From NCBI RefSeq assembly GCF_036924535.1, contig NZ_JAZHRT010000001.1:8060001-8124000 (forward strand): DNA of 64,000 nucleotides, given 5' to 3'. This DNA comes from Bradyrhizobium sp. AZCC 2262. GTDB taxonomy: Bacteria > Pseudomonadota > Alphaproteobacteria > Rhizobiales > Xanthobacteraceae. Shown here in pieces: positions 1 through 9,117 of the stretch (positions are counted from its first letter, which is position 1; each line of letters begins with the position of its first letter). Made by a program: the position numbers and the translations under genes. Below the pieces are notes generated by a model. It was not told where the DNA came from, made no database searches, and saw only the letters and a program-made list of their open reading frames with translations.

Positions 1-225
1 AAGCGCAATCTGATCGCCTTCATCGAGGTCAAGGCGCGCGCCAGCCTGGACGATGCCGCCTACGCCGTCACGCCGCGCCAGCAGGGGCGCATCATCGATG
101 CCGCGCAAGGGTGGCTGATGGCACATCCCGAGCATGCCGAATTTGAGCTGAGATTTGACGCCGTCCTGATTGCGCCGCGGCGTCTGCCACGCCATCTGTT
201 AGCGGCATTCGACGCCAGCACCTGA
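1..225 (+). CDS. YraN/UPF0102 family protein, 3' part
   Basis: This is the C-terminal 74 residues of a protein whose start lies before the window. It carries FIEVKARAS near the cut edge, the E-x-K element of a restriction-endonuclease-like fold, followed by a QQGRIIDAA segment, as in the UPF0102 (YraN) family. The family is small (about 120 residues) with no firmly established role. In alphaproteobacteria it commonly sits directly upstream of glutathione synthetase, as here (31 bases to gshB), so co-transcription is likely. The family call rests on the motif plus context. Confidence 0.75.
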   Translation, partial: KRNLIAFIEVKARASLDDAAYAVTPRQQGRIIDAAQGWLMAHPEHAEFELRFDAVLIAPRRLPRHLLAAFDAST

Positions 226-256
226 GATTTCCCTCCAGAGACCCGGACCCCTCCCT

Positions 257-1204
257 ATGAAATTGAATGTCGCCGTCCAGATGGACCCCATCGCGCGTAT
301 CAACATCCGCGGCGATTCGACCTTTGCGCTGCTGCTCGAAGCGCAGAAGCGCGGCCATAGCCTTTCCTACTACACCCCGGACAAGCTTTCGCTGCGCGGC
401 GAAGAGCTGGTGGCGCCGGTGCAGTTTCTCACCGTGCGCGACGAGATCGGCGATCATTTTACGTTGGGCGAGGCGAAGCGCGAGGCGCTGACCAATTTCG
501 ATGTCATCCTGCTGCGACAGGATCCGCCCTTCGACCTCGCCTACATCAGCTCGACTCATTTCCTCGAGCGCATCCACCCCGAGACGCTGGTGGTGAACAA
601 TCCGGCTTCGGTGCGCAACGCGCCGGAGAAGCTGTTCGTGATGAACTTTCCGCATCTGATGCCGCCGACGCTGATCTCGCGCGACCTCGACGAGATCAAT
701 TCGTTCCGCGATGAACACGGCGCCGTCGTCATGAAGCCGCTGCACGGCCATGGCGGCGCGGCGGTATTCCGCGTCATGCCGCAGGACATGAATTTCGGCT
801 CGCTGTTCGACATGTTCTCGGTCACCTTCAGGGAGCCCTGGGTGATCCAGCGCTTCCTTCCCGAGGTCAAGCACGGCGACAAGCGCATCATTTTGGTCGA
901 CGGCGAATTTGCCGGCGCCGTCAACCGCGTGCCCGCCCCCGACGACCTCCGCTCCAACATGGTTCGCGGCGGCGCCGCGCAGGCCACCGAACTCTCTCCG
1001 CGCGAACGCGAGATCTGCGACACGCTCGGCCCCGCGCTGCGCGAACGCGGGTTGCTGTTCGTCGGCATCGACGTGATCGACGGCAACCTCACCGAGATCA
1101 ACGTGACGTCGCCGACCGGTATCCGTGCGATCCAGCGCCTCAACGGCCCGGATGTCGCGGCAAAAATCTGGGACAGCATCGAGGCGAAGCGCGCCGGGAA
1201 ATAA
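257..1204 (+). CDS. gshB: Glutathione synthetase
   Basis: ATP-dependent ligase that joins gamma-glutamylcysteine and glycine to make glutathione in the cytoplasm. The 315-residue length is normal for prokaryotic GshB. Visible landmarks are the N-terminal [19 protein letters not shown] segment, RQDPPFD at about residues 87-93, [14 protein letters not shown] at about 114-127, the ATP-grasp loop [11 protein letters not shown] at 160-170, [11 protein letters not shown], and the C-terminal [10 protein letters not shown] metal and substrate loop. It starts at ATG 257 and follows yraN closely. No key residue appears to be missing. Confidence 0.97.
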   Translation: MKLNVAVQMDPIARINIRGDSTFALLLEAQKRGHSLSYYTPDKLSLRGEELVAPVQFLTVRDEIGDHFTLGEAKREALTNFDVILLRQDPPFDLAYISSTHFLERIHPETLVVNNPASVRNAPEKLFVMNFPHLMPPTLISRDLDEINSFRDEHGAVVMKPLHGHGGAAVFRVMPQDMNFGSLFDMFSVTFREPWVIQRFLPEVKHGDKRIILVDGEFAGAVNRVPAPDDLRSNMVRGGAAQATELSPREREICDTLGPALRERGLLFVGIDVIDGNLTEINVTSPTGIRAIQRLNGPDVAAKIWDSIEAKRAGK

Positions 1205-1295
1205 TTTCCCGGCGTGCCCACGACTTGGAATGGCGTACCACACAACGAATTCAGCGGTCCCGAAACGGTAGCCGAAGCGTAGGTGGGAGGTTGCG

Positions 1296-1679
1296 ATGGA
1301 TGATCGAACCGTGCGGCTGGCGCTGCAGCGCCATTGGGATGCCTCGGACGCGAGCGATTTCGAGGTCGAGCATGAAATCTACCGCGAGGATGCCGTGCTT
1401 GATTATCCGCAGTCGGGCGAGCGGATCCGTGGACGGCGCAACATTCAGGAGAGCCGGTTCGTCCAGCCGAACAAGAAGCGCTTTGCGGTCCGGCGAATTG
1501 CCGGCAGCGGCGATCTCTGGGTCACTGAATTCGTGCTTACCTATGACGGCATACCCTCTTACGCGGTGAGCATCATGGAGTTCCGCGAAGGACTGGTGGC
1601 CAACGAAACGCAATATTTCGCCGACCGGTTTGACCCTGCCCCCTCGCGTGCGCATCTTGTCGAGCGGGTCGGCGAATGA
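1296..1679 (+). CDS. SnoaL-like (NTF2-fold) protein
   Basis: A 127-residue protein with the look of the SnoaL-like/NTF2 superfamily: an N-terminal helix (ALQRHWDASDASDF), then EIYREDAVLDYPQSGERIRGRRNI, a typical segment of the cone-shaped fold, and a later strand YAVSIMEFREGLVANETQYFADRF. Members are small isomerases, hydrolases or ligand binders, so no reaction can be assigned. A good ribosome binding site (GGGAGG at 1284-1289) supports the ATG at 1296. It lies 91 bases after gshB on the same strand and may be read from the same transcript. Confidence 0.75.
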   Translation: MDDRTVRLALQRHWDASDASDFEVEHEIYREDAVLDYPQSGERIRGRRNIQESRFVQPNKKRFAVRRIAGSGDLWVTEFVLTYDGIPSYAVSIMEFREGLVANETQYFADRFDPAPSRAHLVERVGE

Positions 1680-1908
1680 CGTCCTACCGGCTGGGCGGAG
1701 CCGAAGCGAAGAGTCGAAGTGGCTCGCTCGGCGCAAGGCCGGCAGTGGCCGGTCGAACTCCAGGACACTATCGCCATATCCGATCCCAAGTTCCACCATC
1801 ATACGGCCATTCTTTGGACAAGACTGGAGGGGGCGCTGGCCGATGGCCGACCTGATAGATAGTGGACCGCCATCTTCGGATGACATTGGACGGAAAAGGG
1901 AAACGCCA

Positions 1909-2796
1909 ATGAATTCCATACCTGCTCCAAAAGAACCTGAACCCGGCGATGCCACAATCGCAGGCGCCGATGAGCGGCTGGCGCACGCCTACGAAGAGAT
2001 CAAGCGCGCCGATGAACAGCTCACGCAAATGAGTGAACGGCTTGCGAAAATTGAGGGCGATGCCCCGCGCCCTCCTGCAGCCGCACCTGCCCCGCAATCG
2101 CCACCTGCGGAGCCGCCCATGCAATTATCACCTGCGCAAGCACCCCCTCCGCAAGTATCGCCGGCAAGGTCGGTGCTCCGGAACCCCATGGCTTTGGCCT
2201 TGGCGGCGTGTTTCGTCGTCACTGCCTTGGTCTTGTCGGCTTATGACGGCGGGGTCGTCGCGCGTTGGGCGCCGCAACTCGCTTCGCCGCCATCATCGCC
2301 GCCGGAAAGTCCAACGCTTGCCGCGCAGTCCGCGCCCTCCATCGTTCCAGGGGCCTCTGCGGAGACAGCACCACCATTGGCAACACCACAAGACGCACCG
2401 CAGCCAACGCCATCGCAAGCAACATCCCTCGCCCAGGCTCAGACCGCGCCGCAAGATGCCGCGCCAGCAGCCGCCGCAGCGCCTGCGGATCAGGCTCAGT
2501 TGCTGCAGCAGATCGCACGTGATCTCGCGACGCTGGAACGGAACATCGAACAACTCAGGGCGAACCAGCAGCAAATGGCCAACGACAATTCGAAAGCCAT
2601 AGGCGAACTCAAGGCCAGCCAGGAAGAGATGAAGCGTACGCTCGCGAAGGTTTCCGAGCCGACCCCGCCCAAGACGTCATCGCCTCCGGTGCAGCCGGCT
2701 CCGGCCTTGCGCAGGCCCGAACGGACGTATCAGCCTCCGCAAGCGAGAGCACGGCCACGATACTACCCAAGGGAGTGGATGTACGACGATTGGTAG
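1909..2796 (+). CDS. Membrane-anchored Pro/Ala-rich coiled-coil protein, unknown function
   Basis: A 295-residue protein of unknown function. It has an acidic, helical N-terminus (ADERLAHAYEEIKRADEQL), a Pro/Ala/Gln-rich linker, one membrane segment at about residues 93-111, a long low-complexity Pro/Ala/Ser stretch, then a heptad-like helix (LERNIEQLRANQQQM, ELKASQEEMKRTL) and a basic aromatic tail ending YPREWMYDDW. The plan resembles conserved hypothetical proteins of bradyrhizobia. I chose ATG 1909 because the conserved-looking N-terminus begins there, after AAAGGGAAA; an in-frame ATG at 1843 with GGAGGGGG upstream is a real alternative. Confidence 0.7.
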   Translation: MNSIPAPKEPEPGDATIAGADERLAHAYEEIKRADEQLTQMSERLAKIEGDAPRPPAAAPAPQSPPAEPPMQLSPAQAPPPQVSPARSVLRNPMALALAACFVVTALVLSAYDGGVVARWAPQLASPPSSPPESPTLAAQSAPSIVPGASAETAPPLATPQDAPQPTPSQATSLAQAQTAPQDAAPAAAAAPADQAQLLQQIARDLATLERNIEQLRANQQQMANDNSKAIGELKASQEEMKRTLAKVSEPTPPKTSSPPVQPAPALRRPERTYQPPQARARPRYYPREWMYDDW

Positions 2797-3026
2797 GGCA
2801 GCGTTCGAGATAGCGCCCGGCTCAACGGCCGCAGCAAGAAGCTGGGATACCATCGCGAGGAGGCGCGGCAGCGCAATAACGCTGCGCTGCGCCATCGCAT
2901 TTTTACATCCCAGTCGCGCTCTCTCATCCCACTTGCCAATTTCGGCAAGCGGGCGCAGCCTGTAGCTGCGGATGAATCTGTCCGGGCGACGAACTGCAAT
3001 TCATAAAATTAATGGGAGGAAGACGG

Positions 3027-4010
3027 ATGACGACGAATCTTTCGCGACGGTCTTTGCTTGCGCTTGGCGCAGGACTCGGTGCGGGTCTTGGCGCTTCAAC
3101 GATGCTCGGCGGCAGCGCGCTGGCCAAGGCGCCGAAGCTCGGCACGCAGACGCCCTACTGGCATCGCTTCGTCCTCGGCGACGCCGAAGTGACGATCGTT
3201 TCCGACGGCACGCTGCCGCTCGGCCCTCCCAAGGGCACCTTCGTTGGCGTGCCCGATGAAGAAGTGAGGAAGATGCTCTCCGACAACTTCCTCAATCCCG
3301 ACAATGTCGTGCTCGAGCAGAACTCGCCGATCGTGAACAACGGCGACAAGCTGATCCTGTTCGACACCGGCATGGGCACGTCGAAAGCTTTCGGGCCGAC
3401 CACGGGCCGCCAGCAGAAGAGCATGGCGGAAGCCGGGATCAAGCCGGGCGATATCGACGCCGTGGTGCTGTCGCACGCCCATATCGATCATATCGGCGGC
3501 ATCGTCGGCGCCGACGACAAGCCGTTATTCCCCAACGCGCAATATTACATCACCCAGAGCGACTTCGAGTTCTGGACCGATGAAGGCAAGCTCGGCAGTC
3601 CCTTGAAGGATTTCGTGGTTCATGCCCGCAGGAATTTGTTACCGGTGCGCGATCGCATCGTGTTCATCAAGGACGGCCAGGAATTCCTGCCTGGCGTGCA
3701 GGCGATCGCGGCGCCCGGCCACACCGTGGGTCACACCATCTTCATGGTAAGCTCTGCCGGCAAATCCTTCGCCTTCCTCGGCGACCTCACGCACCACGCC
3801 GTGCTGTTGCTCGAAAAGCCGCGGATGGAGTTTTCCTACGACACCGATCCGAAACAGGCGGCCGCAAGCCGGGTAAAGTTGCTCGACACAATCGCGGCCA
3901 ACAAGACCCCGGTGATGTCCTATCACTTCGCCTGGCCGGGCTATGGTCACGTCGCCAAGACCGGCGACGGATTCCATTATTATGCCGAGCCGATGAAAAT
4001 GGAGCTCTGA
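3027..4010 (+). CDS. Tat-exported metallo-beta-lactamase-fold hydrolase
   Basis: A 327-residue MBL-fold metallohydrolase. The N-terminus is a twin-arginine signal (SRRSLLALGAG, then a small-residue hydrophobic stretch ending GGSALA), so it is probably exported folded to the periplasm. The zinc signature SHAHIDHIGG (H-x-H-x-D-H) lies near residue 155; later ligands are in APGHTVGHT and LGDLTHH. It resembles the AHL-lactonase/Zn-hydrolase group, but the substrate cannot be read from sequence. GGGAGG at 3012-3017 supports ATG 3027 rather than the in-frame ATG at 3012. It appears monocistronic, with a GC-rich hairpin just downstream. Confidence 0.88.
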   Translation: MTTNLSRRSLLALGAGLGAGLGASTMLGGSALAKAPKLGTQTPYWHRFVLGDAEVTIVSDGTLPLGPPKGTFVGVPDEEVRKMLSDNFLNPDNVVLEQNSPIVNNGDKLILFDTGMGTSKAFGPTTGRQQKSMAEAGIKPGDIDAVVLSHAHIDHIGGIVGADDKPLFPNAQYYITQSDFEFWTDEGKLGSPLKDFVVHARRNLLPVRDRIVFIKDGQEFLPGVQAIAAPGHTVGHTIFMVSSAGKSFAFLGDLTHHAVLLLEKPRMEFSYDTDPKQAAASRVKLLDTIAANKTPVMSYHFAWPGYGHVAKTGDGFHYYAEPMKMEL

Positions 4011-4025
4011 GGCAGCGCGACTGCT

Positions 4026-4053
4026 CCGGGGCGGCCGGTCTGGCCCGCCCCGG
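4026..4053 (+). terminator. GC-rich hairpin after the MBL-fold gene
   Basis: A 9-bp perfect inverted repeat (CCGGGGCGG at 4026-4034 and CCGCCCCGG at 4045-4053) lies 16 bases after the stop codon. There is no T-tract, so it may stabilise the mRNA end or act with Rho rather than be a classical intrinsic terminator. Confidence 0.4.
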
Positions 4054-4116
4054 AAGCTGCCGGTTACGCCGCGGCGCCAGCCTCCCGCGGCGGAACCAAT
4101 CGAATGCTTCAGATTT

Positions 4117-5611
4117 TCACCTTGACGCCGCCAGCGCGGTTACGACGGCGGCGGAGACTTTGGCTCCCTCGATTTTTTCCGCGTACAGAAGCTCGTTGCA
4201 GAGCTTGTCGATGAAGGTGCTGTTGATCGCCTTCAGGCCTACGAAAACGCTGGTCACGATGTTCGCGGCATCGGACCAGGTTGTTTCCTTGGTCGGAGTT
4301 TGCGCCTCCTTTATCTTGTCGAAGATCAACGTTCGTGCGGTTGACCACTTGATGATCTCCTCGCGCAGGAAGTCCTTTTCCGGTCCATCCCGAAAACCGT
4401 TGAGGAGCGGCGGGTCATCGTGCTCGTCTTTCGGTGGCGTGAGGCCGAATTCTTCCGCTTCGGCTTCGACCAGGACAATCTCCTGCTGAAGCTTCTGCAA
4501 AAACTCGGCCTTCTTCTTTTCGGAATATTTCAGGTCCTTGCCGAGGTCGTCGACCAGAGGCAACACGCGCTGGCGAAAGCGTATCGACAGAATGAGCGCG
4601 CTCAGAAGCAGCGATGTCTTGAACGTCAGGTTGAAGCGCCGGTCCCGTGACGGGATGAACGCGACGTAGCATCGCTTGGCCTTGCTTCTGAAATTCTCGT
4701 TTCTGGCGATAATGGGCCGGTAAAACTTGCCGTCGTTCCCGAGACAAAGAAAATCGGTTTGTCTCGGCACCTTGCCAAGCAGGACATCCTTTGCCGCCGC
4801 CTCCATGTCGTTGATCCATAGCGGCGTCATTTCGTTGCCGTTTCGCGCGGCTGCTACGGCCTTGATATCGGCCCACGTCGTGCTCGTACCCGCGATGGTG
4901 AAGATGTTGGGCAGTGCGTTGAATTCTCCCGTGACCACGGTGGTCAACGCCAGGCCCTCGGCATTTTGCGACGGGGCGCGGAACAATAAAACTGATGCGG
5001 GGCTGAAACACGTCCTCGTCAATGCGTTCGTCGACCCAGTTTCGAACGAAGGCCAAGGTGATCTTCCGCACGCCGTTCCTCATCAGCTTACGGACGGGCG
5101 GGTCGCTGATGTCGCGAAGAGGGACGACTGCGGATCGTGTCAATACCAGTTCGAGGAAATCGAACAGTTCAGTGTTTTCGTAAGAAAGCGAGTCGTCGCT
5201 TTCGGCTCCGATCGGCAACGGTGTGTCGTTGCGATCCGATGTCGATACCAGCGAACCCTGGTAGCGAGCGAGCTGGCTTGGGCGATCGCTGTCGTACAGG
5301 AAACACATCCGGTCACGTATCGCTTTTTTTTGATCCGAAGCTTCCAGCTTGGCCCGGAACTGGCCTGCCTCGTAGAAGCACCAACTCATGTTCTTTTCGG
5401 ATTTATCTCCGCCGCTGCAAATGAAGACGAACCACTGGGATTTCTGGATCGATTCCGAAATCTTGGTTTCGTAATCATCGCCGCCTTCAATGCCGGCATG
5501 ATCGATGAAAACTTCGAGATTCGGCGACAACGCGGTGAGCGATTCCACCACCGCTTCGGCGATTCTCTTGTCCTTGTGATTGTATGAAATGAAGACTCAG
5601 GTCTGGGCCAT
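4117..5611 (-). pseudogene. TIR-domain protein gene, broken by a nonsense codon and a frameshift
   Basis: Read on the minus strand, ATG at 5611 gives MAQT, then a TGA at 5599-5597, then in the same frame VFISYNHKDKRIAEAVVESL, the first strand and helix of a TIR domain. The domain continues with EVFIDHAGIEGGDDY, WFVFICSG and SWCFYEAGQF, whose Glu matches the catalytic position of NAD-hydrolysing TIR domains. Around 4988-4991 (AAAA on the plus strand) the frame changes; the new frame runs through FNALPNIFTIAGTSTTW, one hydrophobic segment (LLLSALILSI) and a charged helical C-terminus to the stop at 4117. Removing one base at the AAAA run joins the halves cleanly. Such proteins often serve in defence or signalling. 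Starting at the internal GTG at 5551 would delete the first TIR strand, so loss of function is likely. Confidence 0.8.
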
Positions 5612-5969
5612 GGCTGCATCCTCTCCAGGCAATGTCTCAACAGCGAAATATTTTTGGATCGACGCAGGCGTCGTCCATTATCTCATTTCTCGAATCGGAG
5701 GCCGAAGACGGGGCGAAGATCGTGCAAAGGCAGTGCAGCTGAAGACGAGGCTTTCGAATTCGCACGGAAGTCCAGGCTCTCCTCAGGCTCACAGCGTAGG
5801 ATGCCGCTCGCGCAGATTGCAATGAGGCAGATCACACATCCCGCAACCGGAGCGGGGCGACGATATCTCCCCGAGGATCGTGTCTTGCGGCCCGCCCCGG
5901 TGCCGCCCGATCAGGTTTGCTTGCGCGGGACGCCGGCCCGGCTTGCGCCTTTCTGTTCCCTTAATGTTC
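5612..5969. other. Gap between the TIR pseudogene and comM
   Basis: No convincing gene here. Short reading frames on both strands lack recognisable motifs and ribosome binding sites. It presumably holds the leftover promoter of the TIR gene; the comM promoter candidate begins at 5970. Confidence 0.5.
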
Positions 5970-5999
5970 TTGACTTGCCCCAAGGTTCCCCGCTACCTT
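5970..5999 (+). promoter_or_regulatory. Candidate sigma-70 promoter of comM
   Basis: TTGACT at 5970-5975 and TACCTT at 5994-5999 are separated by 18 bases and end 25 bases before the comM ATG. The -35 matches consensus at 5 of 6 positions; the -10 is weaker. Confidence 0.4.
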
Positions 6000-6024
6000 C
6001 GATTGCACCACGAGGGGCAAAAGC

Positions 6025-7563
6025 ATGGTCGCGCGGGTTTCTACCGTCGCCTTTGAGGGGATCGAGGCCCGCGCGGTCGACGTGCAGGTGCAGGTCGCGC
6101 CCGGGCTGCCGGCCTTTGCCATTGTCGGCCTGCCGGACAAGGCGGTGTCGGAAGCGCGCGAGCGGGTGCGTTCGGCGCTGATCGCCTCGGGGCTGGCGCT
6201 GCCGGCGCGGCGGATCACCGTCAATCTCGCGCCGGCCGACCTGCCGAAGGAAGGCAGCCATTACGATCTGCCGATCGCGCTCGGCCTGATGGCGGCGATC
6301 GGCGCGATCCCGCCGGATGCGCTGAATGGTTTTACGGTGCTCGGCGAGCTCGGCCTCGATGGCTCGATCGCGCCGGTGGCCGGCGTATTGCCGGCCGCGA
6401 TCGGCGCGAATGCGCGCGAGGAAGGCCTGATCTGTCCGGCGGCGTGCGGAACGGAAGCCGCCTGGGCCAGCCCCGATATCCAGATCATCGCGGCAAAATC
6501 GCTGATCCAGATCGCCAACCATTTCAAAGGCACGCAGGTGCTGTCGCGCCCGCAGCCGAAAGTGCACGAGCCGGAGGCGACGCATCTCGACCTGCGCGAC
6601 ATCAAGGGCCAGGAGAGCGCCAAACGCGCGCTGGAGATCGCCGCGGCCGGCGGGCATCATTTGCTGATGATCGGCTCGCCCGGCGCGGGCAAGTCGATGC
6701 TGGCGGCGCGGCTGCCGTCGATCCTGCCGCCGCTGTCGCCGTCGGAATTGCTGGAAGTCTCGATGATCGCCTCCGTCGCCGGCGAGATCCGCGACGGCGC
6801 CTTGACGGCGCGGCGGCCGTTCCGCAGCCCGCATCATTCGGCCAGCATGGCTGCGCTGACCGGCGGCGGCATGCGCGCCAAACCCGGCGAAATCTCGCTC
6901 GCACACCAGGGCGTATTATTCCTCGACGAATTGCCGGAGTTCGATGCGCGCGTGCTCGATTCGCTGCGCCAGCCATTGGAAAACGGCGAAGTCTCGGTGT
7001 CCCGCGCCAACCACCGCGTCACCTATCCAGCCCGCTTCATGCTGGTCGCGGCGATGAATCCCTGCCGCTGTGGCCATGCCTATGAGCCCGGCTATTCCTG
7101 CAAGCGCGCGCAGCTCGACCGCTGCACCGCGGACTATCAGATGCGCATCTCCGGCCCGCTGATGGACCGCATCGATTTGCGTATCGAGGTGCCGGCGGTG
7201 ACCGCCGCCGACCTGATCCTGCCGCCGCCTTCCGAAGGCTCAGCCGAAGTCGCCGCGCGTGTCGCCGCGGCGCGCGATCTCCAGCTCATGCGCTATGCCG
7301 CCGCCGGCCTGCCGCATATCCGCACCAACGCCGAAGCGCCCGCCTCGCTATTGGAAAAGATTGCGCAGCCGGATGCGCAGGGGCAAAAGCTTTTGCGTGA
7401 CGCCGCCGAGACCATGAAGCTCACCGCCCGCGGCTATCACCGCGTGCTGCGCGTCGCCCGCACGCTCGCCGATCTCGATGGCGCGGAAAAAATCGGCCGC
7501 CTGCATCTGGCGGAGGCGCTGTCCTATCGCGCACTCGCGGAAGATCTGCGCCGGGCGGCATAA
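6025..7563 (+). CDS. comM: ComM/YifB family Mg-chelatase-like AAA ATPase
   Basis: A 512-residue AAA+ ATPase of the YifB/ComM group; in naturally transformable bacteria ComM is a helicase that promotes branch migration of incoming DNA. The N-terminal domain (LPAFAIVGLPDKAVSEARERV) is followed by Walker A GSPGAGKSMLAARL near residues 218-231, Walker B VLFLDELPEF, the Mg-chelatase segment NPCRCGHAYEPGYSC, and the C-terminal helical domain with RGYHRVLRVARTLADLDG. Length is normal and the reading frame intact. A partial decayed copy of its 3' part lies at 8611-8880, beyond an intervening regulator gene. Confidence 0.95.
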   Translation: MVARVSTVAFEGIEARAVDVQVQVAPGLPAFAIVGLPDKAVSEARERVRSALIASGLALPARRITVNLAPADLPKEGSHYDLPIALGLMAAIGAIPPDALNGFTVLGELGLDGSIAPVAGVLPAAIGANAREEGLICPAACGTEAAWASPDIQIIAAKSLIQIANHFKGTQVLSRPQPKVHEPEATHLDLRDIKGQESAKRALEIAAAGGHHLLMIGSPGAGKSMLAARLPSILPPLSPSELLEVSMIASVAGEIRDGALTARRPFRSPHHSASMAALTGGGMRAKPGEISLAHQGVLFLDELPEFDARVLDSLRQPLENGEVSVSRANHRVTYPARFMLVAAMNPCRCGHAYEPGYSCKRAQLDRCTADYQMRISGPLMDRIDLRIEVPAVTAADLILPPPSEGSAEVAARVAAARDLQLMRYAAAGLPHIRTNAEAPASLLEKIAQPDAQGQKLLRDAAETMKLTARGYHRVLRVARTLADLDGAEKIGRLHLAEALSYRALAEDLRRAA

Positions 7564-7724
7564 GCGCATCGCGCTGTTCCTGCCGGGCGCGGAAATACCG
7601 ACTGAATTTCTGAAATCGATTGCAAACGAGCGTCAGGCGGAAATCCGCCCGAAACGACAGAGAACGACTGGGGAGGCACTCCGTAGGGAGGACACGGCAC
7701 GTAACGTCACGGCGCGTATGGACG

Positions 7725-8345
7725 CTATGAACGACGTTTGACGTGAAACTTCTTCAACGATCTGCCTGCGCGAAGGCCTGAAGAATTGCCACGGGGAGTT
7801 CGCAGCAGCTCTCGCTTTTCAAGAATGAACTCGGCAGCAAGATCAAAGTCGTCGCAAAACGACAAGCCACCACTGAAACCCTCGTGCATCTCGAAGTAAA
7901 CAAGCGCGGCCTCGGGGCTGACTTCGCCGGGGATGTACCAATCATCCTTCTCGGGAGGAGTGTGCCTGGGTGGTTGACGCCACAGATGATACCAGTGGAC
8001 CTCACGCGCTGCTTCATCAGCTTGCGGCTGTCTCGTTAGAGTTTCGAGAGCATCATCAACTGACCGCAGAATGTTCAACGCAGCCTCGTCTTCAGCATCC
8101 CTCCCGGAGCGCAGCATATCGAGGAAGTTCACGATCATTGCTCGCTTGGAGAGATAGCTCATTGCGGTTTCCATCACCACCGTGACAGGACCCGGTATCG
8201 CACTGTCTCCGGCCTCCCACCTGCGGACACTACGGCCGTCGTCAACGCGCAGCATCCGCGCCAAGCCATCAGCGCTCAAATCCAACGCGTGTCGTGCCGC
8301 TTTCAGGGCCTCCGGAGAACGTACCAATTTTGGCAGTTCGGTCAT
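7725..8345 (-). CDS. Helix-turn-helix (XRE-like) protein
   Basis: A 206-residue protein with an N-terminal XRE-like helix-turn-helix at about residues 10-60 (LKAARHALDLSADGLARML, then GRSVRRWEAGDSAIPGPV), followed by about 140 residues I do not recognise, rich in acidic and aromatic residues (EVHWYHLWRQPP, ALVYFEMHEGF). It is probably a DNA-binding regulator or a domesticated phage or toxin-antitoxin type regulator, but no target is known. GAAGGCGAGG precedes ATG 8345. The gene lies opposite to comM and is flanked by the true comM end and a decayed comM fragment, suggesting it arrived as an insertion. Confidence 0.7.
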   Translation of the reverse strand: MTELPKLVRSPEALKAARHALDLSADGLARMLRVDDGRSVRRWEAGDSAIPGPVTVVMETAMSYLSKRAMIVNFLDMLRSGRDAEDEAALNILRSVDDALETLTRQPQADEAAREVHWYHLWRQPPRHTPPEKDDWYIPGEVSPEAALVYFEMHEGFSGGLSFCDDFDLAAEFILEKRELLRTPRGNSSGLRAGRSLKKFHVKRRS

Positions 8346-8436
8346 TTTGCCTCGCCTTCCGGGCTCCTCGGCCTCGCGTGCACCACGTGATCTAAGCGAT
8401 ATCCGGCGATTTGACCTATGTGGAATGCATTAATTA

Positions 8437-8449
8437 CATATCTGATATG
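8437..8449. promoter_or_regulatory. Palindrome upstream of the HTH gene
   Basis: CATATC-T-GATATG is a perfect 13-bp palindrome in a locally AT-rich stretch, 92 bases before the HTH gene start. It could be an autoregulatory operator, but only one copy is visible. Confidence 0.3.
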
Positions 8450-8610
8450 CTCTATTGTCTACCTGGAGGAACATAACACCGCTTGGCGAACTTTGAAGAC
8501 GGCCGCCCCTTAAGCTCAGGCAGTTTGAGGCCGGGCTCGGGGTCGGCAAAAAAGGGGCCCGACACGCGACCCCGTAAATCCCCCTAAGGCGCGTTACCAT
8601 TGACGAAATC

Positions 8611-8845
8611 ACCTGCCGTCGCCGTCGGAATTGCTGGAAGTCTCGATGATCGCCTCCGTCGCCGGCGAATCCGCGACGGCGCACTGGCGGCGCGGCGGCT
8701 GTTCCGCGCCCGCGGCTATCACCGCGGGCTTCGCGTCGCGCGCACGCTCGCCGATCTCGATGGCACGGAAAAAATCGGCCGCCTGCACCTGGCAGGAGCG
8801 CAGTCCTATCGCGCACTGGCTGAAGATTTACGGCGTGCGGCATAG
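8611..8845 (+). pseudogene. Decayed fragment of a second comM copy
   Basis: 8611-8707 matches comM around 6725-6818 (CGGAATTGCTGGAAGTCTCG and following bases). From about 8707 the match jumps to the comM 3' end (about 7425 onward), ending with the comM-like residues RALAEDLRRAA and a stop. About 600 bases of the middle are missing and substitutions are scattered, roughly one in ten by eye. Similarity continues a few tens of bases past the stop, to about 8880, so downstream DNA was duplicated too. No protein is likely to be made. Confidence 0.85.
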
Positions 8846-8922
8846 AGCATCGCACGATCCCTGTCTGGCGCGTAGGGATGCCGAAAGATCATCAAATAGT
8901 CCAAGCCTTTGTCCTTCTTTGT

Positions 8923-8936
8923 TTGATCCAGATCAA
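8923..8936. promoter_or_regulatory. FNR/FixK-type box upstream of nap
   Basis: TTGAT-CCAG-ATCAA is a perfect dyad matching the FNR/FixK consensus, 181 bases before napE. In Bradyrhizobium the napEDABC operon is known to be induced under low oxygen by FixK2 through such a box. Position and sequence fit that control here. Confidence 0.85.
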
Positions 8937-9117
8937 TGAAGGATTTCATCGGCGGCAGTTATCCTGCTCGCGCGCGCAATGGCGTTTCCTGCAATGGAGC
9001 AGGCACGACGTCGCCCGTACCATCCAAATACGATGGCAGACGGCAAGATAGCTGGCACCGCACGGGAGCGTGCGGCCGGCTCAGCAATGTTCGATTCCGA
9101 AAGTGGCAGGTCGTTAT

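Noticed and set aside
5597..5599. TGA in the TIR gene as a selenocysteine codon
   Set aside because: No selenocysteine insertion element is apparent, the position is codon 5 before the fold begins, and the gene also carries a frameshift.
7740..7752. GACGTGAAAC near the HTH gene end as a parS site
   Set aside because: Only half of the palindrome matches; it is far from the cluster at 38-40 kb.
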